In this document: piece after piece, positions 24,088 through 32,025 of the stretch
Layout: each line of letters opens with the position of its first letter
Numbering within the stretch: position 1 is the first letter of the stretch
NCBI GenBank assembly: GCA_040508545.1
Contig: JBEVMR010000001.1
Location: 1 to 34,115, forward strand
Reading direction: 5' to 3'
DNA from: VRUE01 sp040508545
GTDB lineage: Bacteria > Actinomycetota > Thermoleophilia > Solirubrobacterales > 70-9
DNA length: 34,115 nucleotides
Program-made: the position numbers and the translations under genes
The notes under the pieces: model-generated
What the model was told of the DNA's origin: nothing
What the model saw: only the letters and a program-made list of their open reading frames with translations
Database searches by the model: none

Positions 24088-24564
24088 ATGAGTCCGCCCG
24101 ACCCCGCCAGCTTCCGCGCCGCGATGGGGACACTGCCCACCGGAGTGACCGTCGTAGCTGCCCCCGGGCCGCAGGGACCGGCCGGCGCCACCGCCAACGC
24201 GGTCAGCTCGCTCTCGATCGAGCCGATGCTGATGCTGGCCTGCCTCGACCGCGGCTCGCGCACCCTGCTCGCCGTGCAGGCGGCCAACCGCTTCGGGATC
24301 AGCGTCCTGCACGCGGGGCAAGAGCCGATCGCCCGCGCCTTCGCCACCAAGGCCCCGATCGCCGACAAGTGGGACGGCGTCGCCTGGCACGAGATCGACG
24401 GCATCCCGGCGATCGACGGGGCCCTCGCCTTCGTTGCCTGTGACCTGCGCGACGTGATCGCCGGCGGCGACCACGTGATCGTCACCGGCGAGGTCACCGC
24501 CCTGGAGACGAGCGAGGGCGACCCGCTCGTCTTCCACAGCGGCGAGTACCGGCCGCTGGGCTGA
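24088..24564 (+). CDS. Flavin reductase-like domain protein
   Basis: FMN-binding split-barrel protein of 158 residues, of the type that supplies reduced flavin to two-component monooxygenases. Family signatures are FRAAMGTLPTGVTVVAA at the N-terminus, NAVSSLSIEPMLMLACL, FGISVLHAGQEPIARAFA and the late DHVIVTGEVTAL. The ATG at 24088 is divergent from the cytochrome c gene by only 30 nt. No partner monooxygenase is nearby, so the electron acceptor is unknown. A perfect 12-bp palindrome (ACCGGCGCCGGT, 24565-24576) follows the stop. Confidence 0.9.
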   Translation: MSPPDPASFRAAMGTLPTGVTVVAAPGPQGPAGATANAVSSLSIEPMLMLACLDRGSRTLLAVQAANRFGISVLHAGQEPIARAFATKAPIADKWDGVAWHEIDGIPAIDGALAFVACDLRDVIAGGDHVIVTGEVTALETSEGDPLVFHSGEYRPLG

Positions 24565-24625
24565 ACCGGCGCCGGTCGTAACGGCGGGACAATACAGTGG
24601 AGACGGCTATCGGTATTCTTCGAGT

Positions 24626-24643
24626 GCTGGTTTGGGAACCAGC
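24626..24643 (+). promoter_or_regulatory. Short hairpin upstream of the secreted-protein gene
   Basis: GCTGGTT (24626-24632) and AACCAGC (24637-24643) form a perfect 7-bp stem with a TGGG loop, 35 nt before the ATG at 24679. Its role (leader, processing site or operator) is not evident. Confidence 0.35.
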
Positions 24644-24678
24644 AGGACTTGGCGAGCCAGTGGGAGGGGCACCTACCG

Positions 24679-25374
24679 ATGGAATTCAAAACGGAGGGAT
24701 GGCGCCTGCTGGCAGGCGCCATTCTCATCGCGCTCATATCGGTCTGCTCGCTGCCCAGGGCTGCCCACGCCCTCGAGACTGTGCCTTTTGACGGGGGATT
24801 GACCGGCTTCCCGATCGCAGAAAGCGCCACCAGGGCGAGTTTTACGATCGCGCTCGACCTCGTCGAAACCAAGGGCGACGAGCAAGAGGTTCTCGAGCTC
24901 CGCGGCAGACGCACGACGTCGGGCAACACCGGCACCTACAACGTCTCCGCAGGCGTTTCCGCCACTCCCTGCCCGGGCACGTACAGGCTCAGCGCCGATC
25001 AGGAGAACAGCCTGAACGGGTACACGCTGACGTACGGGGCGCTGATGAAGCTCGTCAAGCCGGCGGGCCTTCCCGCCGGCGCCGGTTGCGACCAGCTACC
25101 CCGTTCCACTGGCCGGGTGCTGATGGGGCTGCGCAATCCCGTAATCGGTCCGCTGGCCACGGTCTTCGCCCTCGATGTCCGCAAGCAAGGGGGAGGAACG
25201 TTCGCCGGCACGCTCATGTCCGGCGCCTTGCCCGCATGCGCGGGCGGCTACCGACTCGAAACCGAACTGGTTCTTCCGGGCCGCAGGAGGAGCCTCGACC
25301 TCGAGGTGCAGATGCTCGAAGTCAGGCGGTACATACAAGGACAAGGAGAAGGAAGCGTCGAGGAACCGTGCTGA
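24679..25374 (+). CDS. Secreted protein of unknown function
   Basis: I do not recognise a family. The 231-residue product has an N-terminal signal peptide: a charged start (MEFKTEGWR), a hydrophobic core at about 10-26 (LLAGAILIALISVCSLP) and a possible cleavage after AAHA. The mature part is Thr/Gly-rich, probably beta-structured, with several cysteines (TPCPG, GAGCDQ, PACAGG and the final EEPC) that could form disulfides. The ATG at 24679 follows GGGAGGGG. A TTG at 24649 would only lengthen the charged start. Its 3' end overlaps the next gene by 7 nt, so the two are probably co-translated and may act together at the cell surface. Confidence 0.75.
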   Translation: MEFKTEGWRLLAGAILIALISVCSLPRAAHALETVPFDGGLTGFPIAESATRASFTIALDLVETKGDEQEVLELRGRRTTSGNTGTYNVSAGVSATPCPGTYRLSADQENSLNGYTLTYGALMKLVKPAGLPAGAGCDQLPRSTGRVLMGLRNPVIGPLATVFALDVRKQGGGTFAGTLMSGALPACAGGYRLETELVLPGRRRSLDLEVQMLEVRRYIQGQGEGSVEEPC

Positions 25375-26246
25375 ACGGTCCCAAGCGGCAGATCGCCGCC
25401 GGCACGTTGCTGCTGGTAATCGCCATTGCCGGACTGGGCGCAGCGGGTGGCCGCTGGCTGCTTCTCGAGACCCATCGGCACGTCGTCGTCCAAATCAAGG
25501 ACATCGACGGCGTCGCGGACGTCTTCCTCAATTGCCGGCTGGCGGCGAGCGCGGAGACTGGTGAGCCCGTCAAGACCGTCGACCTCGGTTGGCTCGCCCC
25601 GGACGACCGGATCTTCATCAGCGTCACCAGCAACGATCCCACTCCAGCCTGGAAGTTCACCGGCACCAGCAACGGCGCGCGCCTGTTCCACCCCAAGCGC
25701 GGCAGCGCCGCGGTTCCGACCTTCGGTACGACCGCGCACGCGCTCGTGTTCGCAGAAGCCTTCACGGCAGCCGGAGCCGAACTGGGCCCGGTCGGATGCC
25801 AGCCTCCCAACACGCCGGCGGAGAAGGAGTTCGAACTCACCGGCTACGCCTGGTCGCCCGACGAGTGGAACGCGAGCGGATCCGGCGAGAGCTCCGGCAA
25901 CGGTCGGCATAACGGCTTCTACGATCGCGTCGACTGGGTGGGCGGGTGGTCGCTGATCGGCCTGGCCGTACTGGGCGCGATTGCCGCTCTCCTCACGCCG
26001 TCGATCCGCAACTTCGCCTGGTCCCCCCGGCACAGCCTGCTCGGCGCAGCGATAGCGCTGTTCGCAGCGATGGCCATCGAGTCGTGGCTGCCGACGATTC
26101 TCGTAGTGGGAGGGATAGCCCTCCTCGTCCTGGCGGCGTTGCTGGCAATCCGGAAAGGCATCGTCGGCCTTGGGCATGCCGAATCGGCCAGTTCAGAAAC
26201 CGGTGCACAGCAGCCCACGGCTTCCGTACCGGGCAGCCCCGCCTGA
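25368..26246 (+). CDS. Membrane protein with extracytoplasmic domain, unknown function
   Basis: No family recognised. The GTG at 25368 overlaps the end of the secreted-protein gene; the open frame runs further upstream but lies across that gene in another frame. The 292-residue product has one N-terminal transmembrane helix at about 8-30 (TLLLVIAIAGLGAAG), an external domain of about 160 residues (VVVQIKDIDGVADVFLNC to YDRVDW) with two cysteines, and then three helices at about 188-206, 220-235 and 241-258. A short Ser/Ala/Gln-rich tail ends it. The pairing with the upstream secreted protein suggests an envelope function. Confidence 0.78.
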   Translation: MLNGPKRQIAAGTLLLVIAIAGLGAAGGRWLLLETHRHVVVQIKDIDGVADVFLNCRLAASAETGEPVKTVDLGWLAPDDRIFISVTSNDPTPAWKFTGTSNGARLFHPKRGSAAVPTFGTTAHALVFAEAFTAAGAELGPVGCQPPNTPAEKEFELTGYAWSPDEWNASGSGESSGNGRHNGFYDRVDWVGGWSLIGLAVLGAIAALLTPSIRNFAWSPRHSLLGAAIALFAAMAIESWLPTILVVGGIALLVLAALLAIRKGIVGLGHAESASSETGAQQPTASVPGSPA

Positions 26247-26303
26247 TCGCCCAGGCAAAGCCCGGGCCTCGAACGCGTCGCTGATCCCGGACGAGCTGAG
26301 GCG

Positions 26304-26684
26304 CTAGCCGGCCCGGTGGCAGACGGCCTCGACGTTGTTGCCGTCGGGGTCGAGGACGAAGGCGCCGTAGTAGCCGGGGTGGTAGATCGCTCGGAGGCCG
26401 GGGGCACCGTTGTCGGTCCCGCCGGCGGCGAGGGCTGCGGCATGGAAGGCGTCGACCTGCTCAGCATCCCTCACCCCGAAGGCGACGTGAACCCCGCTCA
26501 CCGGGGGGCGTTCGCGAGCATGAACCCAGAAAAATGGCTTCGGACCGTGCTCGGTCTCCTTGCCGAAGCCGATCGCCCCCTCGAACTCCATCATCAGCCC
26601 GATCCCGATCGGCCGCAGTGCCTTCTCGTAGAAATCCTTGCTGCGCCCGAGGTCGGCGACCTCGATGCCCACGTGGTCAAGCAT
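26304..26684 (-). CDS. Glyoxalase/bleomycin-resistance (VOC) family protein
   Basis: Vicinal-oxygen-chelate fold protein of 126 residues. It opens with MLDHVGIEVADLGRSKDFYEKAL, the family's first beta-alpha module with the metal-ligand His (H4), and has GVHVAFGVRD in the middle and YYGAFVLDPDGNNVEAV at the end with the usual Glu ligand. ATG at 26684 is preferred; a GTG two codons earlier is also possible. Single-domain VOC proteins are dioxygenases, epimerases, isomerases or antibiotic-binding proteins, and the specific reaction cannot be read. Upstream on the same strand is a small membrane protein gene. Confidence 0.9.
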   Translation of the reverse strand: MLDHVGIEVADLGRSKDFYEKALRPIGIGLMMEFEGAIGFGKETEHGPKPFFWVHARERPPVSGVHVAFGVRDAEQVDAFHAAALAAGGTDNGAPGLRAIYHPGYYGAFVLDPDGNNVEAVCHRAG

Positions 26685-26705
26685 GGGCACAGCCTACCCG
26701 CGCAT

Positions 26706-26750
26706 CGAGACTGCAACTAGCCGCCCATATGCCGGTCAACTGCAGTCTCG
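26706..26750. terminator. Inverted repeat downstream of the small membrane protein gene
   Basis: CGAGACTGCA (26706-26715) and TGCAGTCTCG (26741-26750) are perfectly complementary 10-nt arms with a 25-nt loop. It lies just after the stop of the minus-strand gene at 26764 and 22 nt before the glyoxalase start. It could end the upstream transcript or regulate the glyoxalase gene. Confidence 0.5.
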
Positions 26751-26763
26751 TCGCCCGGTGCGC

Positions 26764-27198
26764 TCAGAAGGCGCCACTGGTGCCGGCGGCGCGGAGGCCG
26801 AGGAAGAGGATGACGCCGCAGCTGACGGCCATGATCCCCATCTCGCGGCGGACTATGGCCAGGGCGAGGGCCTGCTGGTCGGAGGCGGGGAGGGCTTCGA
26901 AGTCGATGTCGCCGAGCTCGCGCTGCGCGGCGCCGGCGCGAGCGCCCTCCGCCAAGAAGGAGACGATGAGGGGCAGGATCCCGTACAGGTAATGGATTTC
27001 GTCCGCCGGTTCGTGACCGGTGAGCAAGAGCGAGCCACCGAGCAGCGCCTGCAGGAAGACGGCCCCCTGGGCGGCGCGCAGCAGGAACCAGAAGGGGACC
27101 GAAGGGGCTTGGCGCAGCCAGGCGATGCCGCCGACGGCGAAGGCGGCGAGGTTGAGGGCGATCAGCGCGCAACCGACGACGAGGTGAACCGCGGCCAT
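26764..27198 (-). CDS. Four-helix membrane protein of unknown function
   Basis: Family not recognised. The 144-residue protein has four hydrophobic helices at about 3-24, 34-57, 69-83 and 119-137. The conserved-looking loop HEPADEIHYLYGILPL between helices 2 and 3 has His, Asp and Glu residues in the membrane-proximal region. A soluble charged segment (RELGDIDFEALPASDQQALALAIVRREMG) separates helices 3 and 4. It is divergent from the nuo operon with a 158-nt gap, so it may share control or a link with respiration, but this is inference. Confidence 0.75.
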   Translation of the reverse strand: MAAVHLVVGCALIALNLAAFAVGGIAWLRQAPSVPFWFLLRAAQGAVFLQALLGGSLLLTGHEPADEIHYLYGILPLIVSFLAEGARAGAAQRELGDIDFEALPASDQQALALAIVRREMGIMAVSCGVILFLGLRAAGTSGAF

Positions 27199-27281
27199 CA
27201 GACTAAATCCGCCCGAAAGGGTCGGGATTCGGCTTGCTGATGCGGAAAATCACTATGTAGCAAGTTGTCACAAGGTGGGTG

Positions 27282-27287
27282 TATAAC
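27282..27287 (+). promoter_or_regulatory. Candidate -10 box of the nuo operon
   Basis: TATAAC lies 69 nt before the nuoA ATG, in an AT-richer patch. No good -35 box is seen at 17 nt. A TTGTCA closer upstream is spaced only 11 nt away, so an activator or non-standard sigma factor may be needed. A leader of about 60 nt would follow. Confidence 0.4.
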
Positions 27288-27356
27288 AGCGAGTGCAGGC
27301 GACGAAAGCGCGGCGCGGGGAGCGCCCACTGAAATGGCCGCCGCACCTCCACCCCA

Positions 27357-27734
27357 ATGCTGAAGAGCTATCTACCGATCCTCGTCTTCGCCCTGCTCGG
27401 CCTCGGCGTCGGCACCGCCTTCGTCCTGCTCAACCACGTGATCGGGCCGAAGCGGCCGAAGAAGCCGACCGCGGCGAGCCGTCGTCAGGCCGAGCCCTAC
27501 GAGTCAGGCATCCCGGTCGAGCCCTCGGGCGGGATGCGCTTCGGCGTCGGCTTCTACCTGATCGCGATGCTCTTCATCCTCTTCGACATCGAGGTGGTCT
27601 TCCTCTACCCGATCGGGGTCATCCTCAAGGACGCCGACAGCCTCTTCGTCCTCGGCGAGCTGGTCGTCTTCGTCGTCCTGCTGTTGATCGCCTTCGTCTA
27701 CGTGTGGCGGAAGGGTGCGTTGGATTGGAAGTAG
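27357..27734 (+). CDS. nuoA: NADH-quinone oxidoreductase subunit A
   Basis: Small membrane subunit of respiratory complex I, helping to link the peripheral arm to the membrane arm near the quinone site. The 125 residues have three helices (about 4-28, 62-85 and 95-116). PYESGIPVEPSGG in the loop and FDIEVVFLYP in helix 2 are the family signatures, the latter carrying conserved acidic residues. The ATG at 27357 opens the nuo operon, and nuoB follows after 11 nt. No strong ribosome site is seen. Confidence 0.96.
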   Translation: MLKSYLPILVFALLGLGVGTAFVLLNHVIGPKRPKKPTAASRRQAEPYESGIPVEPSGGMRFGVGFYLIAMLFILFDIEVVFLYPIGVILKDADSLFVLGELVVFVVLLLIAFVYVWRKGALDWK

Positions 27735-27745
27735 AGCGACAGACG

Positions 27746-28393
27746 ATGCGGGACCGGCAGCTGCGCGCCCGCGACATGCTGCGCGGCGACCTCGAGGGCG
27801 AGGAGCTGGAGCGCTACGTCGAGGAAAAAGTCGTGATGACCAACTTCGACAAGCTGCTCGGCTGGGCGCGGGCGAACTCCTGCTTCCCGCTCACCTTCGG
27901 CCTCGCCTGCTGCGCGATCGAGGCGCCGATCTCGATCGTCACCGCCCGCTACGACCTCGCCCGTTTCGGCGCCGAGGCGTTGCGCGCCTCCCCGCGCCAG
28001 GCCGACATGATCATCCTCTCGGGCCGGGTCTCGATCAAGATGGCGCCGGTCGTCCGCCGCCTCTACGACCAGATGCTGGAGCCGAAGTGGGCGATCTCGA
28101 TGGGTGCCTGCTCCTCCTCCGGCGGCATGTTCTCCAACTACGCCGTGGTCCAGGGCGCCGACAAGTTCATGCCGATCGACCTCCACATCCCCGGCTGCCC
28201 GCCGCGACCGGAGGCGGTTCTCTACGGCTTCACCAAGCTGCAGCGCAAGATCATGGGCAACCCCGACCAGGGCTGGCGCCAGCGCTACAACGCCGCCGGC
28301 ACCGAGGAGTGGGCGCGCGGCGGTCCGCGCAGCGAACCGAGCCCGGAGGCGGCGGAGGCATATGAGGCGGCCCGGGGGCTGATCCGTGCCTGA
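27746..28393 (+). CDS. nuoB: NADH-quinone oxidoreductase subunit B
   Basis: Peripheral-arm subunit carrying the 4Fe-4S cluster N2, the last electron donor to quinone. The 215 residues include TFGLACCAIEA with the adjacent Cys pair, SMGACSSSGGMFSNY, and IPGCPPRPEA, the four N2 ligands. The ATG at 27746 is chosen: the same frame stays open upstream through nuoA but has no nuoB-like residues there. The N-terminus (RDRQLRARDMLRGDLEGEE) is a charged extension of about 20 residues, and a Glu/Ala tail ends the protein. The 3' end overlaps nuoC by 8 nt. Confidence 0.96.
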   Translation: MRDRQLRARDMLRGDLEGEELERYVEEKVVMTNFDKLLGWARANSCFPLTFGLACCAIEAPISIVTARYDLARFGAEALRASPRQADMIILSGRVSIKMAPVVRRLYDQMLEPKWAISMGACSSSGGMFSNYAVVQGADKFMPIDLHIPGCPPRPEAVLYGFTKLQRKIMGNPDQGWRQRYNAAGTEEWARGGPRSEPSPEAAEAYEAARGLIRA

Positions 28394-28904
28394 CGCCCCC
28401 GGACTCGAGCTGATCCGGGGGGAGATCGAACAGGACCACCCCGGCGCGGTGCTCGACACCAGCTTCGACCGCAACCAGCCGGCGCTGGTCGTCGACCCGG
28501 CACAGATCATCGCCGTGCTGACCTGGCTGCGCGACGCGCCGGGCCAGGGCTACGGCTTCCTCTCCAGCCTGCACGCGGCCGACTACCTCCCGGCCTCTCC
28601 CCGCTTCGCGGTGCATTACGAGCTGCTGAACCGGGATCGAGTCGAGCGCCTGCGCGTGAAAGCGATGCTCGCCGACCCCGGTGAGGATGCCCTGCCGGAA
28701 ATCGACTCCTGCACCGCGATGTTCCCCACCGCCGAGTTCCAGGAGCGCGAAGTCTTCGACTTCTTCGGAATCGTCTTCAAGGGCCACCCCGACCTGACCC
28801 GGATCCTGCTGCCCGACGACTACGTCGGCTGGCCGCAGCGCCGCGACTTCCCGGTGGGTGGGGAGCCAGTGACCTTCACGTACAACGAGCGCAACTATGG
28901 CTGA
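28386..28904 (+). CDS. nuoC: NADH-quinone oxidoreductase subunit C
   Basis: Peripheral-arm subunit of complex I (30-kDa family), 172 residues, separate from nuoD as in actinobacteria. Signatures are LLNRDRVERLRVKAML, FPTAEFQEREVFDFFGIVFKGHPDLTRILLPDDY and the closing WPQRRDFPV. The GTG start overlaps the nuoB stop and its own end overlaps nuoD by 8 nt. Confidence 0.95.
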   Translation: MPDAPGLELIRGEIEQDHPGAVLDTSFDRNQPALVVDPAQIIAVLTWLRDAPGQGYGFLSSLHAADYLPASPRFAVHYELLNRDRVERLRVKAMLADPGEDALPEIDSCTAMFPTAEFQEREVFDFFGIVFKGHPDLTRILLPDDYVGWPQRRDFPVGGEPVTFTYNERNYG

Positions 28905-30096
28905 GATCGCTCAGGCCCACGGGACCCTCGACACCGAGGTGATGACGATCAACATCGGGCCGCACCACCCCGCCACGCACGGGGTGCTGCGCCTGATCGT
29001 CGACCTCGAAGGCGAGACGGTGCGCGACCTGAAGCCGGTGATCGGCTACGTCCACACCGGGATCGAAAAGTCCTGCGAGGACAAGAGCTACTGGAAGGTC
29101 ATCCCCTTCGTCGAGCGGATGGACTACGTCTCCTACTTCTTCCAGATGGAGGCCTTCTGCGGCGCGGTCGAGCGCCTCGTCGACCTCGAGATCCCGCCGC
29201 GGGCCAAGTACCTGCGGATGATCTTCCTCGAGCTCAACCGGATCCACTCCCACCTCGTCTGGCTGGGGACGACGGCGCTCGACCTCGGCGCAATCTCGAT
29301 GCTCTGGTACTGCTTCCGCGAGCGCGACAAGATCCTCGACCTCTTCGAAATGGCGACCGGGCAGCGGATGCACACTCGCTACTTCCAGGTCGGCGGCGTG
29401 ATCGAGGACATCCCGCTCGGCTTCGAGGCGAAGCTGCGCGAGTTCATCGCCGAGATGCCGATCCGGGTCGGCCAGTACCAAGACCTGCTCGACCGCAACG
29501 AGGTCTTCCTCTCGCGGACCAAGGGGACCGGGATCGTCTCGCGCGAGCGGCTGCTGGAGCTGGGCGTGACCGGGCCGCTGCTGCGCGCCGCCGGCGAGCC
29601 CTGGGACCTGCGCAAGGCCTTCGACTACCTCGCCTACCCAGAGATGGACTTCAAGATCCCGGTCGGCACCGTCGGCGACAACTACGACCGCTACCGCGTG
29701 CGGGTGGCCGAGATGATCGAGTCGACGCGGATCGTCGAGCAGGCGCTCGACGCGTTGCCCGACGGTCCGTTCATCGCCGAAGACCGCAAGTACGTGCTGC
29801 CGCCGCGCTCGGAGCTCTCGACCTCGATGGAGTCGCTGATCCACCACTTCAAGCTCGTCACCGAGGGCTACCGGGTCGAGGCCGGCGAGGTCTACTACGC
29901 GATCGAGTCGCCGCGCGGCGAGCTCGGCTGCTTCGTCCTCGCCGACGGCTCGGCGAAGCCGGCTCGCGTCCACCTCCGCGACCCCTCGTTCGTCAACCTG
30001 CAGGCCTTCAAGGACATGTCGGTCGACGGCTACGTCGCCGACATGATCTGCAGCCTCGGCATGCTCGACCCGATCCTGGGGGGTGTCGACCGGTGA
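28897..30096 (+). CDS. nuoD: NADH-quinone oxidoreductase subunit D
   Basis: The 49-kDa subunit that forms the quinone pocket with NuoB. Of 399 residues, NIGPHHPATHGVLRL (about 19-33) has the conserved His-rich loop near the quinone head group, and YVHTGIEKSCEDKSYW and PRGELGCFVLADGSAKPARVHLRDPSFVNLQ are further signatures of the group derived from NiFe hydrogenase large subunits. The catalytic Ni-ligand cysteines are absent, as expected for complex I. The 3' end overlaps nuoE by 4 nt. Confidence 0.97.
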   Translation: MAEIAQAHGTLDTEVMTINIGPHHPATHGVLRLIVDLEGETVRDLKPVIGYVHTGIEKSCEDKSYWKVIPFVERMDYVSYFFQMEAFCGAVERLVDLEIPPRAKYLRMIFLELNRIHSHLVWLGTTALDLGAISMLWYCFRERDKILDLFEMATGQRMHTRYFQVGGVIEDIPLGFEAKLREFIAEMPIRVGQYQDLLDRNEVFLSRTKGTGIVSRERLLELGVTGPLLRAAGEPWDLRKAFDYLAYPEMDFKIPVGTVGDNYDRYRVRVAEMIESTRIVEQALDALPDGPFIAEDRKYVLPPRSELSTSMESLIHHFKLVTEGYRVEAGEVYYAIESPRGELGCFVLADGSAKPARVHLRDPSFVNLQAFKDMSVDGYVADMICSLGMLDPILGGVDR

Positions 30097-30725
30097 GCGA
30101 CGGCAACGGGCGCACCCTGCCCGTAGACCGCGCGGTCAGCGAGGGTCGCGTCCCCGAGCGGTCCCCAGAGGCGATTCCCGAGCTGCACGAAGTCGATTGC
30201 CCGCCCGAGCTGCGCGAGCAGATCGAGACGCTGATGGGGCGCTATCCGGACAAGCACTCGGTCTCGATCCCTGCGCTCTGGGCGGTGCAGCGACTCTACG
30301 GCTGGTGCACGCCGGAGGGGATCCGCCAGGCGGCCGCGGTGATGCAGGTGACGCCCGCCTACCTCGAGTCGGTCGCCTCCTTCTACGACCTGCTCCACAC
30401 CGAGCCGGTCGGCCGCCACAAAGTCGCCATCTGCACCAACATCAGCTGCTGGATGCGCGGCGGCGACGAGCTGCTCGACGCCTTCCGCGAGGCGGGCGAG
30501 GGTCGCGAGGATCTCTTCGTCACCGGCTTCGAGTGCCTCGGCGCCTGCGACATCGCCCCGATGGCCTCGATCGACGAGCGCTACTTCGGCCCGCTCGAGC
30601 CGGGCGAGGCGCGGACGGCGATCGACCAGCTGCTGGCGGGCGAGGACGTGCTGCCCGGCAAGGCGCTGGAGCAGCGCCCGCTGGCCGGCGACGCCGGCGG
30701 CGCAAACGGGGGCGGCAATGCCTGA
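30093..30725 (+). CDS. nuoE: NADH-quinone oxidoreductase subunit E
   Basis: The 24-kDa subunit with the 2Fe-2S cluster N1a. The 210 residues have the ligands in VAICTNISCWM (C-x4-C) and ECLGACDIAP (C-x3-C). The helical N-terminal part contains LMGRYPDKHSVSIPALWAVQRLYG. A low-complexity C-terminal tail (GDAGGANGGGNA) follows. The GTG start overlaps nuoD by 4 nt and the end overlaps nuoF by 8 nt, keeping E and F in one translational unit as partners of the NADH module. Confidence 0.95.
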   Translation: MSDGNGRTLPVDRAVSEGRVPERSPEAIPELHEVDCPPELREQIETLMGRYPDKHSVSIPALWAVQRLYGWCTPEGIRQAAAVMQVTPAYLESVASFYDLLHTEPVGRHKVAICTNISCWMRGGDELLDAFREAGEGREDLFVTGFECLGACDIAPMASIDERYFGPLEPGEARTAIDQLLAGEDVLPGKALEQRPLAGDAGGANGGGNA

Positions 30726-32025
30726 GACGCGCCTCCTGCTCGAGCACGCCGAGGACCCGGCGCTGCGCACGATCGACGGCTACAAGAGCTACGGCGGCTA
30801 CGCGACGCTGGAGAAGGCCTACAGGGAGATGGAGGCGAGCGAGATCCTCGAGGAGCTCGAAGACTCCGGCCTGCGGGGCCGCGGCGGCGCCGGCTTCTCG
30901 ATGGGCAAAAAGGCCTCCTTCCTGCCGCGCGGGGACATGGCCAAGTACCTCTGCTGCAACGCGGACGAGTCCGAGCCCGGGGCCTTCAAGGACCGCGAGC
31001 TGATGCAGCGCAACCCCCACCAGCTGATCGAGGGGATCGCGATCGCCGCGATTGCCGCCGACGCCGGCCACGCCTTCATCTTCATCCGCGGCGAGTACGA
31101 CTCCCAGGCCGACATCCTCGACGCCGCCGTCGCCGAAGCGTACGAGGCGGGCTACCTCGGGGAGGACATCCTCGGCTCGCACCGCGACCTCGAGCTGATC
31201 GTCCACCGCGGCGCCGGCGCCTACATCTGCGGCGAGGAGACGGCGCTGCTCGACGCGCTCGAGGGCAAGCGCGGCAACCCGCGCCTCAAGCCGCCGTTCC
31301 CCGCCGTGCAGGGCCTCTACGGCGGGCCGACGCTGATCAACAACGTCGAGACCCTCTCCAACGTGCCGCGCATCGTCGCCCACGGGGCCGAGTGGTTCAA
31401 GGGATTCGGCACCGAGCAGTCGCCCGGCACCAAGGTCGTCTCGGTCTCGGGCGGCGTGCGCCGGCCGGGCAACTACGAGGTCGAGCTGGGGATCCCGACC
31501 CGCGAGCTGATCTACGACCTCGCCGGCGGGCCGCTCGAGGGGCGCGAGATCAAGGCCTTCTACCCCGGCGGCTCCTCCGCCCCGGTGCTCACCGCCGAGG
31601 AGGGGATGGACCTCCCCTACTCCTTCGAGGCGATGGCCGAGGCCGGCTCGATGCTCGGCTCGGGCTCGATCATCGTCGCCGACGACAGCGTCTCGATCCC
31701 GCACATGGCGCTGCGCACGGCGCGCTTCTACCACCACGAGTCCTGCGGCAAGTGCACGCCCTGCCGCGAGGGCACCAACTGGACGGTGAAGATGCTGGAA
31801 AGGGTCGTGCGCGGCGAGGCGACGCCGATGGACCTCGACATCATCAGCTCGGTCCAGGAGAACATCATGGGCCACTGCCTCTGCGTGCTCGGCGACTCGA
31901 TGGCGATGCCGGTCAGCGCGATGGTGAAGAAGTTCCGGCCTGAGTTCGAGCAGGTGATGGACGAAGCGAGCGAACGGCTCGCCGTCGTCCAGGCTCCGGC
32001 CGAGATCCTCGGGGCCGCCACGTGA
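30718..32025 (+). CDS. nuoF: NADH-quinone oxidoreductase subunit F
   Basis: The 51-kDa subunit with the NADH and FMN sites and cluster N3. Of 435 residues, GLRGRGGAGFSMGKKASF is the NADH-binding glycine loop, CCNADESEPGAFKDRELM the FMN-binding part, GAGAYICGEETALL a further flavin/NADH loop, and SCGKCTPCREGTNW plus GHCLCVLGD supply the four N3 cysteines. Its stop overlaps the nuoG GTG by 4 nt. Confidence 0.97.
   Translation: MPETRLLLEHAEDPALRTIDGYKSYGGYATLEKAYREMEASEILEELEDSGLRGRGGAGFSMGKKASFLPRGDMAKYLCCNADESEPGAFKDRELMQRNPHQLIEGIAIAAIAADAGHAFIFIRGEYDSQADILDAAVAEAYEAGYLGEDILGSHRDLELIVHRGAGAYICGEETALLDALEGKRGNPRLKPPFPAVQGLYGGPTLINNVETLSNVPRIVAHGAEWFKGFGTEQSPGTKVVSVSGGVRRPGNYEVELGIPTRELIYDLAGGPLEGREIKAFYPGGSSAPVLTAEEGMDLPYSFEAMAEAGSMLGSGSIIVADDSVSIPHMALRTARFYHHESCGKCTPCREGTNWTVKMLERVVRGEATPMDLDIISSVQENIMGHCLCVLGDSMAMPVSAMVKKFRPEFEQVMDEASERLAVVQAPAEILGAAT

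Noticed and set aside
24597..24791. Small open frame of 64 codons before the secreted-protein gene
   Set aside because: It overlaps the signal-peptide region of the better-supported gene in another frame and has no ribosome site or recognisable features.
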